Shown: piece after piece, positions 43,441-55,400 of the stretch
Layout: each line of letters starts with the position of its first letter
How positions within the stretch are numbered: the first letter of the stretch is position 1
Assembly (NCBI GenBank): GCA_039621445.1
Contig: CP154956.1
Span: forward strand, 80,906,474 to 80,970,473
Direction of reading: 5' to 3'
Origin: Euglena gracilis
Lineage: Eukaryota > Euglenida > Euglenophyceae > Euglenales
DNA: 64,000 bases
The notes under the pieces: generated by a model
The model's input: the letters and a program-made list of their open reading frames with translations, nothing else
What the model was told of the DNA's origin: nothing
Databases searched by the model: none
Position numbers and translations under genes: made by a program

Positions 43441-44105
43441 GGGGGACAATCTTTTAGCTTCTGTGGTTTACCCCCCTCTTACAATTGATTGTCCCAATGG
43501 TCTTGAAACTGTTGGTCTTGAGCACGATGGGCCCAGGGGCCTTGATAAGAATGCTGTCCCCAGTAGCCTTGACAACAATCTTGGTTCCACCGGCCTTCTT
43601 GAAATTTTGATAGTCCCCATGGACTTTTCTTTGATTTGGGACGCCATGCCCATTGAAAACCTGGAGGGCTTCTGGGGGCCACTCCTTTACCCCTGAAGAG
43701 GTTTGGGACTGCCAAGCCCACTGTAAATCTTGATGGATTCTTGGGGCCCCACCCTTGACCCCTGAGGGGTGATGTGAACGAGAAATGGTGGAGGTGCTTG
43801 ACCTGTTCTGCCTCTTTCATGTCCTGTGGGGCCTTGGTGCTGGTGGCCCCCTGGGCCTTTGTTCCAGCGACTTTTGTAGTTGCAGATGCCTTCATGGACG
43901 GTTGTGCCGTCATGGCCTTTGTTGCCTTCATGGACTGTGCAGATTGGGCTGCAATAGCCCCGCTTGGATGCATTGTGTGTTGTGTAATGTTGGCCCCAAA
44001 GGCCTTGGATCCAATGTCCGTAGTGGCCTGCTGGTTGTTGCTTCTGCCCCTTGCGGGGTCTCCTGACCACTGTCCGCCAGGGTCCGTGGCCTCACTTTGG
44101 GGGGT
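43441..44105 (-). pseudogene. DIRS-like ORF1 fragment
   Basis: Minus-strand AMTAQPSMKASATTKVAGTK and GATSTKAPQDM match copy I (62,290-62,400: AMTVQPAMKASTPSKVAGTK). It ends where the LTR of element D starts (44,112), so D inserted next to or into this DIRS-like copy. Confidence 0.6.
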
Positions 44106-44111
44106 TTGGGT

Positions 44112-44779
44112 TGTGCGCGGTCCGAGGGTGCCCGCCCCAAGGAGGGGTCCCAAGGGGGCCCAAAGGGGCCACGAAGGGCCGCAAGGGGGACCCAAGGCCC
44201 CCAAGGGCCCTTTGAGGCCCAACTTGCCCCCAAGGGGGCCCCACAGCCCATTTTGACCAACCCAAGGGAAGGTAAAGGAGGGGGCAGGGTGACGGGGCCA
44301 ACAGGCAACCCCAAGGAAATTTGCAAGCCCTGCTGGGCTTTGCGCAAGCATCCGCACCCCCTTGGTTGCGCTTGGGATGGCGCAATTCATTAAGAATTGT
44401 GCAGAATATACCAAGTGGCCTCCCCAGCTGTAGCACCCCTCCAATTGTACATTTCTTGTTCACAGGGCTCTGTTGACACTCTGTCATTGTGTTCAACAAT
44501 TGTTTGCTTGCAAGTCAATTCAAGGACAGATCAAGGAGATACAAATTAGAAATTTCAAGTTCAAGTCTTATTGATCAAGAATTCAAGTTCATTTGTTTAG
44601 GGAAAAGGTATGTCATTTTCAACATCTCCATCCGCACCAACACCAACCCCTACCCCACTTTTCCTCCAAGGGGAAAACCCCCACCAGGTGGGCCCGACAG
44701 GCTCAAACAAAAACGAACCTACGCAGGTCGCGCCACCAGGGGTCCCTTGACAGGGACCTCAGGAGAGGCAACCCCTACA
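44112..44779 (+). repeat. 5' LTR of element D
   Basis: 668 bp, TGTGCGCGGTCCGAGGGTGC ... CCCCTACA. Full-length match to the inverted solo LTR at 41,943-42,594. Its first 340 bp match 50,505-50,847. Confidence 0.85.
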
Positions 44780-44795
44780 TGGTAGCAGAGGAGGG
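44780..44795 (+). promoter_or_regulatory. Primer-binding site of element D
   Basis: TGGTAGCAGAGGAGGG differs at one position from the complement of an initiator tRNA-Met 3' end as I recall it (TGGTAGCAGAGGATGG). Confidence 0.75.
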
Positions 44796-45166
44796 TTTGA
44801 GCCTTCTGGACTCACACTATGTGAGCCTGGGGAGCCACTCCCCAATTATGGATCCCAGGAGGAGGATGACGACGAAGCAAGCCACAGCCATGACAGCCCC
44901 AGCCATTACGGCCAGGGCCAGCACCTCCTGGCCATTGCTGAGCCAGCCCAGCCGGACCTCCTGCAGCAACAATCTTCTGGGTCCGGCTTGGCACTGCCCA
45001 GCAGCCTGGGACTGCTCTCTGGCATGCCCAGCCTGGTCACGCCGGAGTTTGTGCATGACATGACCAGGCAGGTCATGTGTCAATTCGCCATGCGGGGGAA
45101 GATCAAGGAAGAAGAGCAAGAGCCAGAAGAAGAAGATGAAGAAGAATTTTCAAACCAGACCTAGCC

Positions 45167-45270
45167 GGGGGAGGGGCCCTGGCAGAACCCTGGGGATTCT
45201 GGGCCGGCACATGCGACTGGGGGAGGGGCCCTGGCAGAACCCTGGGGATTCTGGGCCGGCACATGCGCCG
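45167..45270 (+). repeat. Tandem duplication of about 52 bp
   Basis: GGGGAGGGGCCCTGGCAGAA ... GGCCGGCACATGCG occurs twice in a row. Confidence 0.85.
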
Positions 45271-45277
45271 GTGAGCC

Positions 45278-46702
45278 ATGTCGGGTCTTGGCATTTCCCA
45301 GCCGGACCCGACCATTGCTCGCTGGTGCATGCTGGCCCCGGGCATGATGGGCCCCAGGGACATGCCCCAGACGGAACCACCCTGGGGGCAGCTGCAGGAA
45401 CTTCCCCCAGGGGAAATGGTGGAGGACGAGGACCAAACGGCCCAGGGGGGGTTGGGGCCAGAACAGGGCCCGAAGGGGAGGCACACCCCGCAACCCCCCC
45501 AGAGGCTGCGGGAGGAGGCGGAGGCACAGGCCGCTGCCTCGGTGGTTCTGGGGCAGGAGATCCAGCGGTTGGACGGTTGGGTTGGCGACCTGCAGAGTCG
45601 GCTCGCTGAATCGGGGGCCACCACAGCTGCTTCAGTTAGCTGCCTGGAGCAGTTGGTGTCCTTGCAGTTTCAGCGGGTCACGGAAAACTTTCAAGGAGTA
45701 GTGGAGCAAATGGAAAGAACACAGGCTGGGCTAGCGTCCTAGCTGGCTGAAAATTTTCAAAATCTGCAGAAGAAGCAGATGGAAAACTTTTCTGGGGGGA
45801 TGACAGCCCTGAGCGAGCTGGTGACCACCCGGCTGAGCGAGGGCCTCAGGACTGTGGCCCAACTAGCCCAGCGGGTCCAAGGGCTCGAGGCCATCGTCAG
45901 CCAGGGTCACCAGCCAGGAGAGGGGCAGGGGTTTAACGAGGCGATGGCTGGGCGAGTGAAAAATGTTGAGGAGCTGCTCGTCACCTACGTCCGCACAACG
46001 GAGGAGGTGATGAGGAGCCAGGAGCTGGCCAGCTGGCGGCAGCAGGCCCAGGCCGAGACCCTGGACCAAAAATTAAACCAGCTGGCGGGTGAACTCGGGG
46101 GGCTGCGAGAAAGAAATGCAGGGATTGCACAGGCCCTGCAAAGTTTTCGGGCAGAACTGGATGGCCAGTCCACAACCATCGCCGAACAGCAAGGGGCCAT
46201 AAGGGAGGAGATAAGGGAGCTAAGGACAAGGGATGAGGGGCAGGGCCACAGCCTGCAGGAGGTGTGGGCCGAGGTCACCGCCCACGGGCAGGTGATCCAG
46301 GCACACAACGCCCTGCTGATGGAGGTGGGCTCAACAATAAAGGGGACACTAAAAGAAACTGCCGAAATAAAAAATCGGCATTTCGGTTTGGAAAAGAAAA
46401 TCGAATTTTTTGAATTTTTTTGCCCCCCCCCCATCCAGGAGCTACCGCAGCCACCCAGAGGAGTGGGGCCGGAGAGCGAAGACCCCCGAGGCCCCGAAGA
46501 CAGAGTGCCCCCGGCAAACACAGACCAGACACAGCCCATGCCGGGGGCACAGAGAGTGACTGGCTCGGGTGCCGCGGGGGGCAAAATGCCTCCTGGCCCC
46601 CAGCACCAGCTCCCAGCCCATCCCAGCCTGCTGGGAGGCAAGGGGCCTGTGGCCCCCCAGGGGCTCTCTGCTGGCCACGGCAGCGGGGCAGCCGAGCAGT
46701 GA
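45278..46702 (+). CDS. Gag N-terminal coiled-coil region of element D, one in-frame stop
   Basis: 475 codons in one frame apart from a TAG at 45,740-45,742. Long heptad-type sequence (VVLGQEIQRLDGWVGDLQSR, LSEGLRTVAQLAQRVQGLEA, LDQKLNQLAGELGGLRERNA, IAEQQGAIREEIRELRTRDE) predicts an extended coiled coil, followed by a Pro-rich tail. The same layout (coiled coil, Pro-rich, core) is seen in C and G. The single stop may be a recent mutation or a leaky codon. GC-rich codon use differs from C, though the architecture is shared. Confidence 0.65.
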
Positions 46703-47745
46703 CCCCAGTACCCGAGGAAGTGGTAACCCCGGGCCCAGCTTCTGTGACTGCAGTTTTTCCCAGTGGGTTTTCGGATTCTGGCCCCCAGAGGGGTAGGGTC
46801 CTGTCTGCCGAAACGTCTGTGTTTTTTCCCCTGTTCCCAGTGGTGCTCCCTCAGTGGCTTGTGATGCCGCGGTGGGGGGCCAGATTCCCAATTTTTCGCC
46901 AATGACCGTTTTGCAAAACCCAGTTCTGCCACAGCCGTTTTCCCTGGGTTCAGGGGGTTCAGTGGCCAGGACTCCCAGCGTTGTTCCTGGTTTTGTTTCC
47001 TCGGCAGGGGGGGATGCAGTACCCACAGCCAGAGGGGGTAGCCAGCCCCAGGGCCCCATGGCTGCGAGGGGCAGCCAGCCCAAGGGCCCCATGGCGGCGG
47101 GGGGGAGCCTGCCCAGGGCCCCACGGCTGCGGGGGGGGCAGCCAGCCCCAGGGTCCCGGGGGCAGTCCGGTGCAGGTCCCTGCTTCTGGAGGGAACCCAG
47201 CTGCCCAGTCACCTGGCACGTTCAGGTTTCAGGGGGTGGATTGGGAAGAAGGGGAAGGCCAGATTAAAGCTCACGGATTTTTTAATTTTTTTGGCCAGTT
47301 TGGGAGCCCAGAAGCAGCAACAGTCTCAGCAAAATTCACGAACGACGGGACAGTCCAGCACAGCGAAAGCACCGGCAGCAGTCACAGCAGATCTACAGGG
47401 CCAGGGCAGGGATCAACCTGGAGTGAAATCAGCCGAGCACCAGTGGCCCCCCAGCCCCGTGGGTTTCCCGCAGGAGGGGAGTTCACGCGGGCGATGGATC
47501 CTTTCGCCTGGGCCCCTGAGGCTGGGGCAGCATCGTGCAGCGCTGCCCCTCTGGCCCTCGGGTCCCAGGACACGGGAGCCTGGGTCCGGGGGGTCCAGGC
47601 AGCTCCGGTCCACATGGCGCCAGCAGCTCCCAGCCCAGCAGCCAGCATTTTTCTGGGGCCGCTGGCGACACTCCTCACCAAAGACCTTGTAAAACCATAG
47701 CTGAAAGGTGATTTTCATGATTTTTCAGTAAAATTTCAGCTCTAC
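46703..47745 (+). pseudogene. Gag linker of element D, Pro/Gly-rich and frameshifted
   Basis: Reading shifts among three frames (46,854-47,267; 46,981-47,700). Contains 36-bp repeats encoding GAASPRAPWRR-type units at 47,030-47,150. Likely disordered linker leading to the core. Confidence 0.45.
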
Positions 47746-48096
47746 ATGCAGCAGGTTTCCATGGGACATCCAGTGGGGGAGGAATTTAAAACGCTTGTTC
47801 TGACCGGCTGCCTGGACCACAGCAGCCGGCTGGAACTCCAGCGGCGACAGGGGATGGGGGAACGGGTCAGGTTCCAAGATTTCTGGGACTGGCTGACCCA
47901 GAAATACGGCGGTGACATCCAGGGCCCGCTGCATGAGCAGCTCAGGGCCCTCAGACCAGTCAACACAGGCAATTTAACCCTCCCAGCGTGGCGTGAATAT
48001 GAACGTCAGTTTAAATTAATTATCTGCCGAATGGAAAACCCCTCGGAGGAGGAAGCACAGGCCCTGGTTCTGCAGCAGCTTCCAGATTCCATGTGA
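47746..48096 (+). pseudogene. Gag core of element D (truncated)
   Basis: GEEFKTLVLTGCLDHSSRLE, FQDFWDWLTQKYGG, LPAWREYERQFKLIICRMEN and EEEAQALVLQQLPDSM align with the Gag core of element G (DLKVALLEDCLDE, EHWLEFQANFKMAKCKVKDA, EGEAKRLLLQKLPSF). The match ends exactly at the truncation. Confidence 0.65.
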
Positions 48097-48176
48097 AGGG
48101 CCACAGGGAACAGACACCAAAAAATCAGGATGCGCCAACAGTGCGGCTGTGGCACATCCCAGGGTTAACTTTTGGC

Positions 48177-48942
48177 TCACTTGGGGTTCAAAGATTTTTT
48201 CAATTCCGACATCAAATCGACCCCTAGATTCTTCTTCGAGCAATACCTTACCAACTCCTCACTAAACCGGTGTATAAAATTCCCCACCGGCTCCCAAGTT
48301 TCCTCCGCATCATTATATCCAACCCATTTTTTGAGGAACTCCCAGGTTCCCCCCCTCTTGCGATGATTCAGAATTTTTTCTACCTCCCACTCATCAGGCA
48401 TTGCTTCTTCCTCTTTTTCGGTTCTTTTGAAAAAGAACAAAGGAACCCCCTCACCAAAAACTTCAGGCTCTTTGTACTCCTTAAGGAAACTACGGTGAGT
48501 CTTAATTTCCATCCGGGGCTTAATTTCAATAAGGTAACTCCTCTCCCCCTCCCGGGCTTTGATAATCCCAGGTCCGATCCATCTGGAATCCAATTTTTCC
48601 CCGGATCCTTCGGGTCTCCTATACCACACTTGGGTTCCTAATTTTAAGGGCACCAAGTCCCTCCTCCCTTGGTTGACCCAACTCGCTTGAACCCAATGTG
48701 TGTGGTTGAGAACTTTTGCAACTTTCTCATCCATCTCCCTCATTCGGCGAAAAAACTTTGAGCGTCCTCACACTCCTTTGTTGGTTCATAGGGTATCCCC
48801 CCAATGGGTCTATCCCTTCCGAACAAAATTTCGTAAGGACTAAAACCACTCTCCCCCTTGGTGTCATGAATACGATCAAAAACTTGGGGAAGAGCTTCCA
48901 CCCAATTCTTTTTTTCCTCAACAAACAATTTTCGGAGGACTT
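48177..48942 (-). pseudogene. Integrase C-terminus with GPY/F-type region and chromodomain (element G)
   Basis: LRKLFVEEKKNWVEALPQVF and SGFSPYEILFGRDRPIGG continue the integrase core after the nested insertion. A missing base in an A6 run (plus strand 48,750-48,755) shifts the frame into MREMDEKVAKVLNHTHWVQA, then LVPLKLGTQVWYRRPE and SRWIGPGIIKAREGERSYLI (GPY/F module). The chromodomain follows: EWEVEKILNHRKRGGTWEFL, KKWVGYNDAEETWEPVGNF. Chromodomains on integrases of this group are known to direct insertion to particular chromatin. The aromatic cage positions are partly retained (Trp in WEVE, Trp in KKWVGY and WEP). Confidence 0.8.
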
Positions 48943-50004
48943 TGTAGGGGGTGTGGGCCTCACCACTCCCACAACCCCCTGGCGGCTGGCCCTTGGCGCC
49001 TGCAGGCCCTGCCACTGGCTGGGATCCATCAATTCACCCAGGGGGCCTGGCACCCACCTGGGACTTTCCTTGAAACTTTTCATGGTAATCCCACTTCCCA
49101 ATTCCCAGCGCTGGCACAAATCAAGATACTTCCCAGAACTGAACAACCAAAGTCAAACTGAACATGCTGCTTGCCACTGTAAACACAAACACAGACAGAA
49201 TTTTGTGTAATTCCTAATTCCTCTGCTGAAATCTTAATCTCTTTCCCAGCGCCCACACTCCCCTCCTCAAAAAGCTGCCCCGGGCAGCTAAACCTGCCTT
49301 CGGCAAAAAAGGCGCTGGGAGTTTTTTTTTTCTTTCCGTTCACGAACACAATCTTGAATCTTTCTTTCTGTCTGTCTGTTTTTTTTTTTCTGTGGGGCGG
49401 GGCGGGGGTCGAAGGCCGACCCTTCGAGGGGTCGCTCTCCTACAGCCGCAGGGGGGAGCAGCAGGCACCCGCACCGCCTTGGGCCGTTCTGGCGGGGGTT
49501 CCCCCCCAGAACAGCCCAAAGATACCCCTTGGGCCGTCATCTCTGGAATTTTTTTCCCTCGTTTTTCCCCTCTTTTTTGCCCTTTTTTGCCCGTCCAGAG
49601 ATGGGGGTCCAGGGGCTGGTGGGGGTCCTGGGGAGGGGGCTCGCAGGTGCAGCGGGAGGGGGTTACCGCGGGGAGGGCTTCGGCCACAGGCCTGGGAGGG
49701 GGGCCCAGCCCACGCCGTCCCGGCGGGCTTCGGCCACAACGCCTGAGGGCTTCGGCCCAGGCATACGGGAGGGGGACCCAGCCCACACCATCCCGGCGGG
49801 CTTCGGCCACAGCTGGTGAGGGCTTCGGCCCAGGGCATGCGGGAGGGGGACCCAGCCCACACCATCCCAGGCAGGGCTTCGGCCTCAGCCCCTCGGGGCC
49901 TCCTTCGCCTTCTGTCGGCGCTCCTTCCTTCTCCTTCCTCTTGACTTCTCCAGCGAGCCTCCGCCCTCGCCATGCCCCACTGGGGCCCAATGCCAACTTC
50001 CGTC

Positions 50005-50225
50005 ATCACCATCTCCCGAATGTCCATCTCGACCATCTCCATGTCTGGAATGTCCATCTCGACCATCTCCACGTCTGGAATGTCCATCTCGCCCATCCGC
50101 ATGTCTGGAATGTCCATCTCTGGCATTTCCATCCTGGGCATTCCCGTCTCTGGCATTTCCATCCTTGGCATTCGCATCTCTGGCATTTCCATCCTTGGCA
50201 TTCCCGTCTCTGACATGTCCTTCCA
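50005..50225. repeat. 30-bp tandem repeats inside the solo-LTR-like insertion
   Basis: About seven units of TCTGGAATGTCCATCTCGAC + CATCTCCATG and the variant TCTGGCATTTCCATCCTTGG + CATTCCCGTC. Open in several frames (Met/Pro or Asp/Gly-rich), probably non-coding. Confidence 0.85.
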
Positions 50226-50504
50226 CAGCATCCAGCCGCCTGGCATCAGAGGCCACCCTGCCATGGGCCCTGAGCCTGCCAGCAGCAGCAGCTGCTGCAC
50301 GACTGGCACACCACGAACAGCCACACTCTGCATCAAAACTTGAATAATACTCCATCAGGTTGATGTTCACTCCTTCAGTCCACGCCTTCTTGATGATCTC
50401 CTGCAGGCACATGCCATGCCTGATCCCGGCATGGCGGACAGCCGCCACGTGGCTGGTAGGCATGTTGTTTGACTGGCAGTGTTCAGTTTGTGTAGGGGGT
50501 GAAA

Positions 50505-50847
50505 ATGTACAATTGGAGGGGGGCTACAGCTGGGGGGGCTACTTGGTATACTCTGCGCAATTCTTAATGAATTGCGCCATCCCAAGCGCCCACCAAGGGG
50601 GTGCGCATGCTTGCGCAAAGCCCAGCAGGGCTTGCGCATCCCCTTGGGGGTTGCCTGTTGGCCCCCTCCAACTGCCCCCTCCTTTACCTTCCCTTGGCTT
50701 GGTCAAAATGGACTGTGGGGCCCCCTTGGGGGCCAGTGGGGCCTCAAAAGGTCCTTGGGGACCTTGGAGCCCCCTCGCGGCCCTTCGTGGCCCCTTTGGG
50801 CCCCCTTGGGACCCCTCCTTGGGGCGGGCACCCTCGGACCGCGCACA
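50505..50847 (-). repeat. LTR-D-like 5' segment of the insertion
   Basis: Matches 44,112-44,455 (reverse complement), including the pattern of CCTTGG-type words and the boundary word GTACAATTGGAGGGG. Confidence 0.8.
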
Positions 50848-51660
50848 ACTTCCACAATTTGTTGACCGGCTCTTTCCACCCTCCCATTCGCTTGGTGGTG
50901 GTAAGCTTGGGAAAATGCTTGTCTAATCCCCATGAGTGAACACATGGTTTGCCACCATGTGTTGACAAAATGGCTCCCTTGGTCACTTGAAATTATTGAG
51001 GGTACTCCAAAAGGTTTCCACTGGGACTTAAGCATTTCCTTGGCCAACTTTGCACCCGTTAATCCCTTATCAAAACATGGTATGGCTACAATCCAACCGG
51101 AATGTCGGTCCACGCAAACAGCCATTGTGTTGTGTCCCCCCCCCTCATACAACACCTTTGGCATTTTGAAAAGATCAATTGCCACACTTATCATGGGTGC
51201 GGGTGGTATGGGTGTTGAATCAATGGGTCCTTTCAATGTCTCCCCCCGCGAGCTTGCTTGACACGTTGTGCAATGTTTGCTACAACTGTCGGTGAAAACT
51301 TTTGCCTTCTTTTCGTCAGCCCATGCATACCTCAAATTGACGTGTCTCAACAACTTTTCTGAACCTACATGTCCAAGAAATTTGTGGTTTTCAAGGATGA
51401 TCATTTCTTGAAAACCCAGTGGAACACACAACTGCTCTTCCCGAAACATTTGGTTTTTGTGGACTTTCACCCCCTTTGGTCACTCACCATTTTCTCGCGT
51501 TGCTTGCCAAATTTCCTTCCAAATGGGGCATTCGGTATACGCAACTACCCAATCTCTCTCCCAAACTGATTTTGTTAGCTTGGGGGTTGCACTTGGAGTT
51601 GGTGTGGCCACACCTTCTCCCGTCCCCCCCTTGGTAACTCATTAGTCGGAAGTTTTGGGC
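50848..51660 (-). pseudogene. Integrase N-terminal zinc-binding and catalytic core (element G)
   Basis: AYTECPIWKEIWQATRENGE, then an in-frame TGA, then the HHCC region (ENHKFLGHVGSEKLLRH ... DSCSKHCTTCQ) and the DDE core: VAIDLFKMPK (first Asp), VDRHSGWIVAIPC, IISSDQGSHFVNTWW (second Asp) and QANGRVERAGQQIVEV (Glu). The core is cut after QQIVEV by the nested LTR-type insertion; LRKLF on the other side continues it. A G7 run near 51,625 shifts the frame relative to RNase H. Known role: joins element cDNA to the genome. Confidence 0.85.
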
Positions 51661-52477
51661 TAGTCACTAAATTTCCCGCAGGGTCCATTCCATCCCAAAA
51701 GGTAACTCTCCTCTTACCCTTCTTCGAACTAGAATTCCTAGGCCCTTGTGAGCGAGCGTCTTCGGTGGTGTTTATTCCTCCCGGACTCTCTACACTCTCG
51801 GTACCCCTCCCTGATGCATCATCCACAAAATTGGGTGCCACCTCTTTTCCACTGCGGGTTACCACCCCCCTTATCCACATGTTACGAGCGTTAGGCTGAT
51901 TTTTGACTTTGACCAACAAACAATTTTTCTCATCTTCCCTCTCCTCTCTTATTAGCTCTTCCATTTCCCTTTTATCCTCGGCCGAACCATGTTTACTAAT
52001 GTCCCTTAGAGCTTGTGAAGCGGGGTACGCCCACCGACTTAAAATGTCGGCAATGGTGTTTTCCTTTCCCGGAATGTACCCCACTGTCAAATCGTATTTT
52101 GAGAAACTTTGGTGCCATCGTGCCCTCCTCCCCACCGGTCCACTTGGGGTGTCGAGCACTTCTTTTGCCCATGCCTCCAAACTTTGGTGATCGGTCAACA
52201 CCAAAATGGGTTGGAGACCAATCCAACTTTCCCACTTTTGGAGTGCCAAAATTATGGCATATGTCTCCAATTCCCGGGGGGTCCATTTTCTTTGCCCCTC
52301 GGTGAGTTTTCGGGACATAAAAGCAACAGGCACCGTTTTTTTGTCCAGAATATCTTGGGGTGTGGGCGTACCGTTTCCTTCTTTGAGTTGTTCCAAAGTT
52401 GCTCCTACGGCATACCCACTCGCATCAACTCTCAAAGCAAAGGGTTTATCGGGGTCTACCCTTTGAATTAACTAAGA
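51575..52477 (-). pseudogene. RNase H domain and linker of element G
   Basis: RVDPDKPFALRVDASGYAVG (catalytic Asp), PVAFMSRKLTEGQRKWTPRE, LETYAIILALQKWE, LVLTDHQSLEAW and YIPGKENTIADILSRW form a typical Ty3/gypsy RNase H with the D-E-D set. A polar linker of about 130 residues follows and is probably partly read in a wrong frame near its end. It is out of frame with RT because of a 35-bp insertion at about 52,460-52,500. Confidence 0.85.
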
Positions 52478-52488
52478 ATTACTAAGAA

Positions 52489-55400
52489 TTATACCCTAAG
52501 AATTAAACCGGAACACAACCGTTTCTTTAACTCCTCAAATGCTTTGTGTTCAACCTCCCCGAATTCAACCCATTTTTTGCTCCCTTTCTTGCCTTCCTCC
52601 CTAGATACCTTCAACTTATCTTGCAAAGGTGCCGCAACTTGGGCATACATGTGTGTGTAGGTGTTGTAATAATTTGTGAAACCGAGGAAAGCCCTTAAGG
52701 CCGTTATGGTTGTAGGAACCTCCCATTTCTCAATGGCACGTAATTTGCCGGGGGCCGGCCGACGCATGCCATACCCCATCTGGCCACAAAATTCCACTTC
52801 TTTGATGAATAATTCCGCTTTTTTTGGGTCCACTACAAAAATTTCCTCGGCGAGTAAAACCAACACCCTACACAAATCCCTTTTGTGTGCCTCGAGGAGA
52901 TCCTCCCCCTCCCCGACGGTAGTCCCTACCAGAATGTCATCAATGTATGGGGTAGCTATATCCCTTACGGGTGCTAAACGGTCATCCATCATTTGTTGAA
53001 ATTGTTGTGAGGCATTGGTTAACCCCATCACATTTACCCTCCATTGGTAAAGACCCTTTGGTGTGAAGGAGCAAGTTATAGGCCTACTATCCGGGTGAAG
53101 GGGCTGTTGGTGAAAGGCTTGTTTTAAATCCAAAATGGAGAACATTTGGTTTGCGCCATGCTTCACCAGGATGTCTTCGATTTTCGGAAGAGGGTAGTTG
53201 CATCTACGGGATTGGCTGTTGGGTCCCCTCATGTCAACAACCCCCCTCCAAGGAAAATCGGCTGACTTTTTGGGCACGGGGAATGTTTGTGAGAGCCATT
53301 CTGAATTTTTTGTTGTGGCTGGCTCGATGAATTTCATATCGATCCAATCTTGAGTGATTTTTTCCAAAGCTTCTTTTCGTTCCCCGTGCATGAAAAATGG
53401 TTTTTGTCGGGTGGGCCGCGCTCCTTCTTGCAAAGGTATGAATGCATAACCACATGGTCCTCTTACGGGTGGGTCGGGTTGTACCTTAGACCGAAATACG
53501 GTTCCACCATACCTTCCAAAAATCTCCTCTCTTAGCTCCCTTATTCTCTCTCCCTCTTTGGATTCCGTTTCATTATTCCCCTCCCCCTCCCTTGCAATAA
53601 TCATTTTGCGAATTGGTAGGGGGTTTTCATTTGCAATCTCCAAATTCTTTCCCAAAATCTTGAGCGAGTGTTCGTCCAAGGCTTGTCCCCTTTGATCAAA
53701 ACCCTCCATAGGAAATTGGAAACCAAACTTTTCCAAATTTGTCACACCCCCCCTTTGGGGTAGTGTGTTAGGGACTTTTCCTTGTCGTTTTCTCCTATGA
53801 TCTCTCACACCGAACAAAAATGTCAACTCGGGTTCCTCCACTACCAAAGCACGATGATGTGGAAAAATTCCAATTTTTGTTTGCACAAGCCATGGGTATG
53901 ACAAAATTGCGTCCACTTTGATATTGGCTTCATAAAATTCCACATCGTACTCAAAATCTGTGGGTGGGGTATTATCGTTCACCTCCCCTTGCAACTTCAT
54001 CACCACCTTAGTGCACCTCCCCCCACCACTCAACGCTTGACCGTTAGCGGTTTCAAACCTTAAGGGGTGTTCGGCCGAATACATTAGGTGCTCACTCACT
54101 AACCCTTGCTTTATGAGGTTAGCCTCCGCACCGGTGTCCACCAAAATATCCAAATTTTGTTCCTCCCCGTTCCCTAAAACAACCCTTGTCCGAATCAAAA
54201 GTTGTCGGTCCTTCGAAAATTTCTCAATCCCTGTGGGTGGGTATCTCTTTTTAACCATCCGTGATTTCAAATGTACCACCTTTGGTTTCTTGGGGTTGCT
54301 AGTGTTGGCGGGGGGCTTATTACCCTCTATCAACAAGGCCCAAACTCCCCACTTCACACCCCCCATTGGTTTCCCATCGACCTCAAAAAGCTTGGTTCCG
54401 GGTGGAAAATACAACTTTTTTGTTGCCTTCCAAACAAGTTCTCTCACCCAACCTCTGTTCCAATCGGGTAAAATGCAAATGGCATCACAAGGGTCCTTTT
54501 GCAATTTCTTTGCCACCTTTGGCCACAATGACCAGGGAGGGTTCAACCAAACCGTGCCTCCCCCTCCCCATGGTACCGCCAAAGCATTTTCCTTCTCGGT
54601 CAAATATGACGTGCACTGAGAATTTTGGGTAGAAGCAAAACAATCCACCTCGGCCCTCCTTTGAAAACTCTCCTCAATCATTTGCACAAATGAATTTCGA
54701 ACGGCATAGTCCTCACGTTTGAAGGAAAATTTCTCCTCCTTAAAATCAAGGGCCGAAAGAAGGTACTCGACCAACTTCTCAGGTACTCTCCATTTTTGTT
54801 GAGTGCTCACCCTCATTCCGTTTCCTCCCAATTGTTCTTTGTGAACCAACCCACCCCCCTCACTCACCATCAAATGGGGGCAGGTTTTCCCATCACAAAG
54901 TTTGTCCTTCAAACTCAACAAATTTTGACTCCCCCAAATACGAGTGGGTTTCTGATATCCCCAGTCGGAAAATTGACAATAATCCACATCAATGAAATTC
55001 AAATTTTGCACACAATGCCTTTTTGGCAAAAGTCCCGTTCGGGGATTTTCAATCCACCACAATTTGGGCTGAAAATACTCCACAATTTCCAAAGTTTTTG
55101 TCACAAGTTGGTCTGCCCATTCCAAATTTCTTTCTCCCACCGTCTTAGCACGGCTATACTCCGTGCAAGGCACACTTGCCGTTATGACTTGAAAATATCC
55201 ACGGGGGTATTTTCGATAATTCCACTCCAGAATATCCGTAACGTGGGTTGGGTGAAATTTTGGGTTCACATCCAAGGATACCACCTGGTACCCGTTTTCC
55301 TCCAAACACCTCCCAACAGACCCTTTTCCCGAAAACAAATCCAACGCCTTGGGAACTTTCCAACTTCCCACACCTTTCATGGATGTTCTTGGGCTCAAAC

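Larger units (their letters stand above)
44112..48096 (+). mobile_element. LTR element D (5' LTR and gag; 3' truncated)
   Basis: 5' LTR 44,112-44,779, a primer-binding site, a long coiled-coil Gag region and a Gag core that stops abruptly at 48,096, where sequence of the oppositely oriented element G begins. No pol and no 3' LTR are in the window. Confidence 0.75.
48943..50847 (-). mobile_element. 1,905-bp solo-LTR-like insertion in the integrase of element G
   Basis: On the minus strand it starts TGTGCGCGGTCCGAGGGTGC and ends ACACCCCCTACA. The 4-bp direct repeat ACTT flanks it exactly (48,939-48,942 and 50,848-50,851). Its first 340 bp match LTR D, but the remaining 1.5 kb does not, and the start sequence occurs only once, so it is either a very long solo LTR of a related family or an LTR that acquired extra DNA. 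It contains no recognisable gene. Confidence 0.8.

Noticed and set aside
48097-48176. 3' LTR of element G
   Set aside because: A TGTGCCAC start after GGGA is suggestive, but the stretch is under 80 bp and nothing similar occurs at the 5' side near 60,400-60,720.
49392-50336. Overlapping frames of 270-300 codons with Met/Pro or His/Leu repeats
   Set aside because: They lie in the solo-LTR-like insertion and derive from 30-bp tandem repeats open on both strands.
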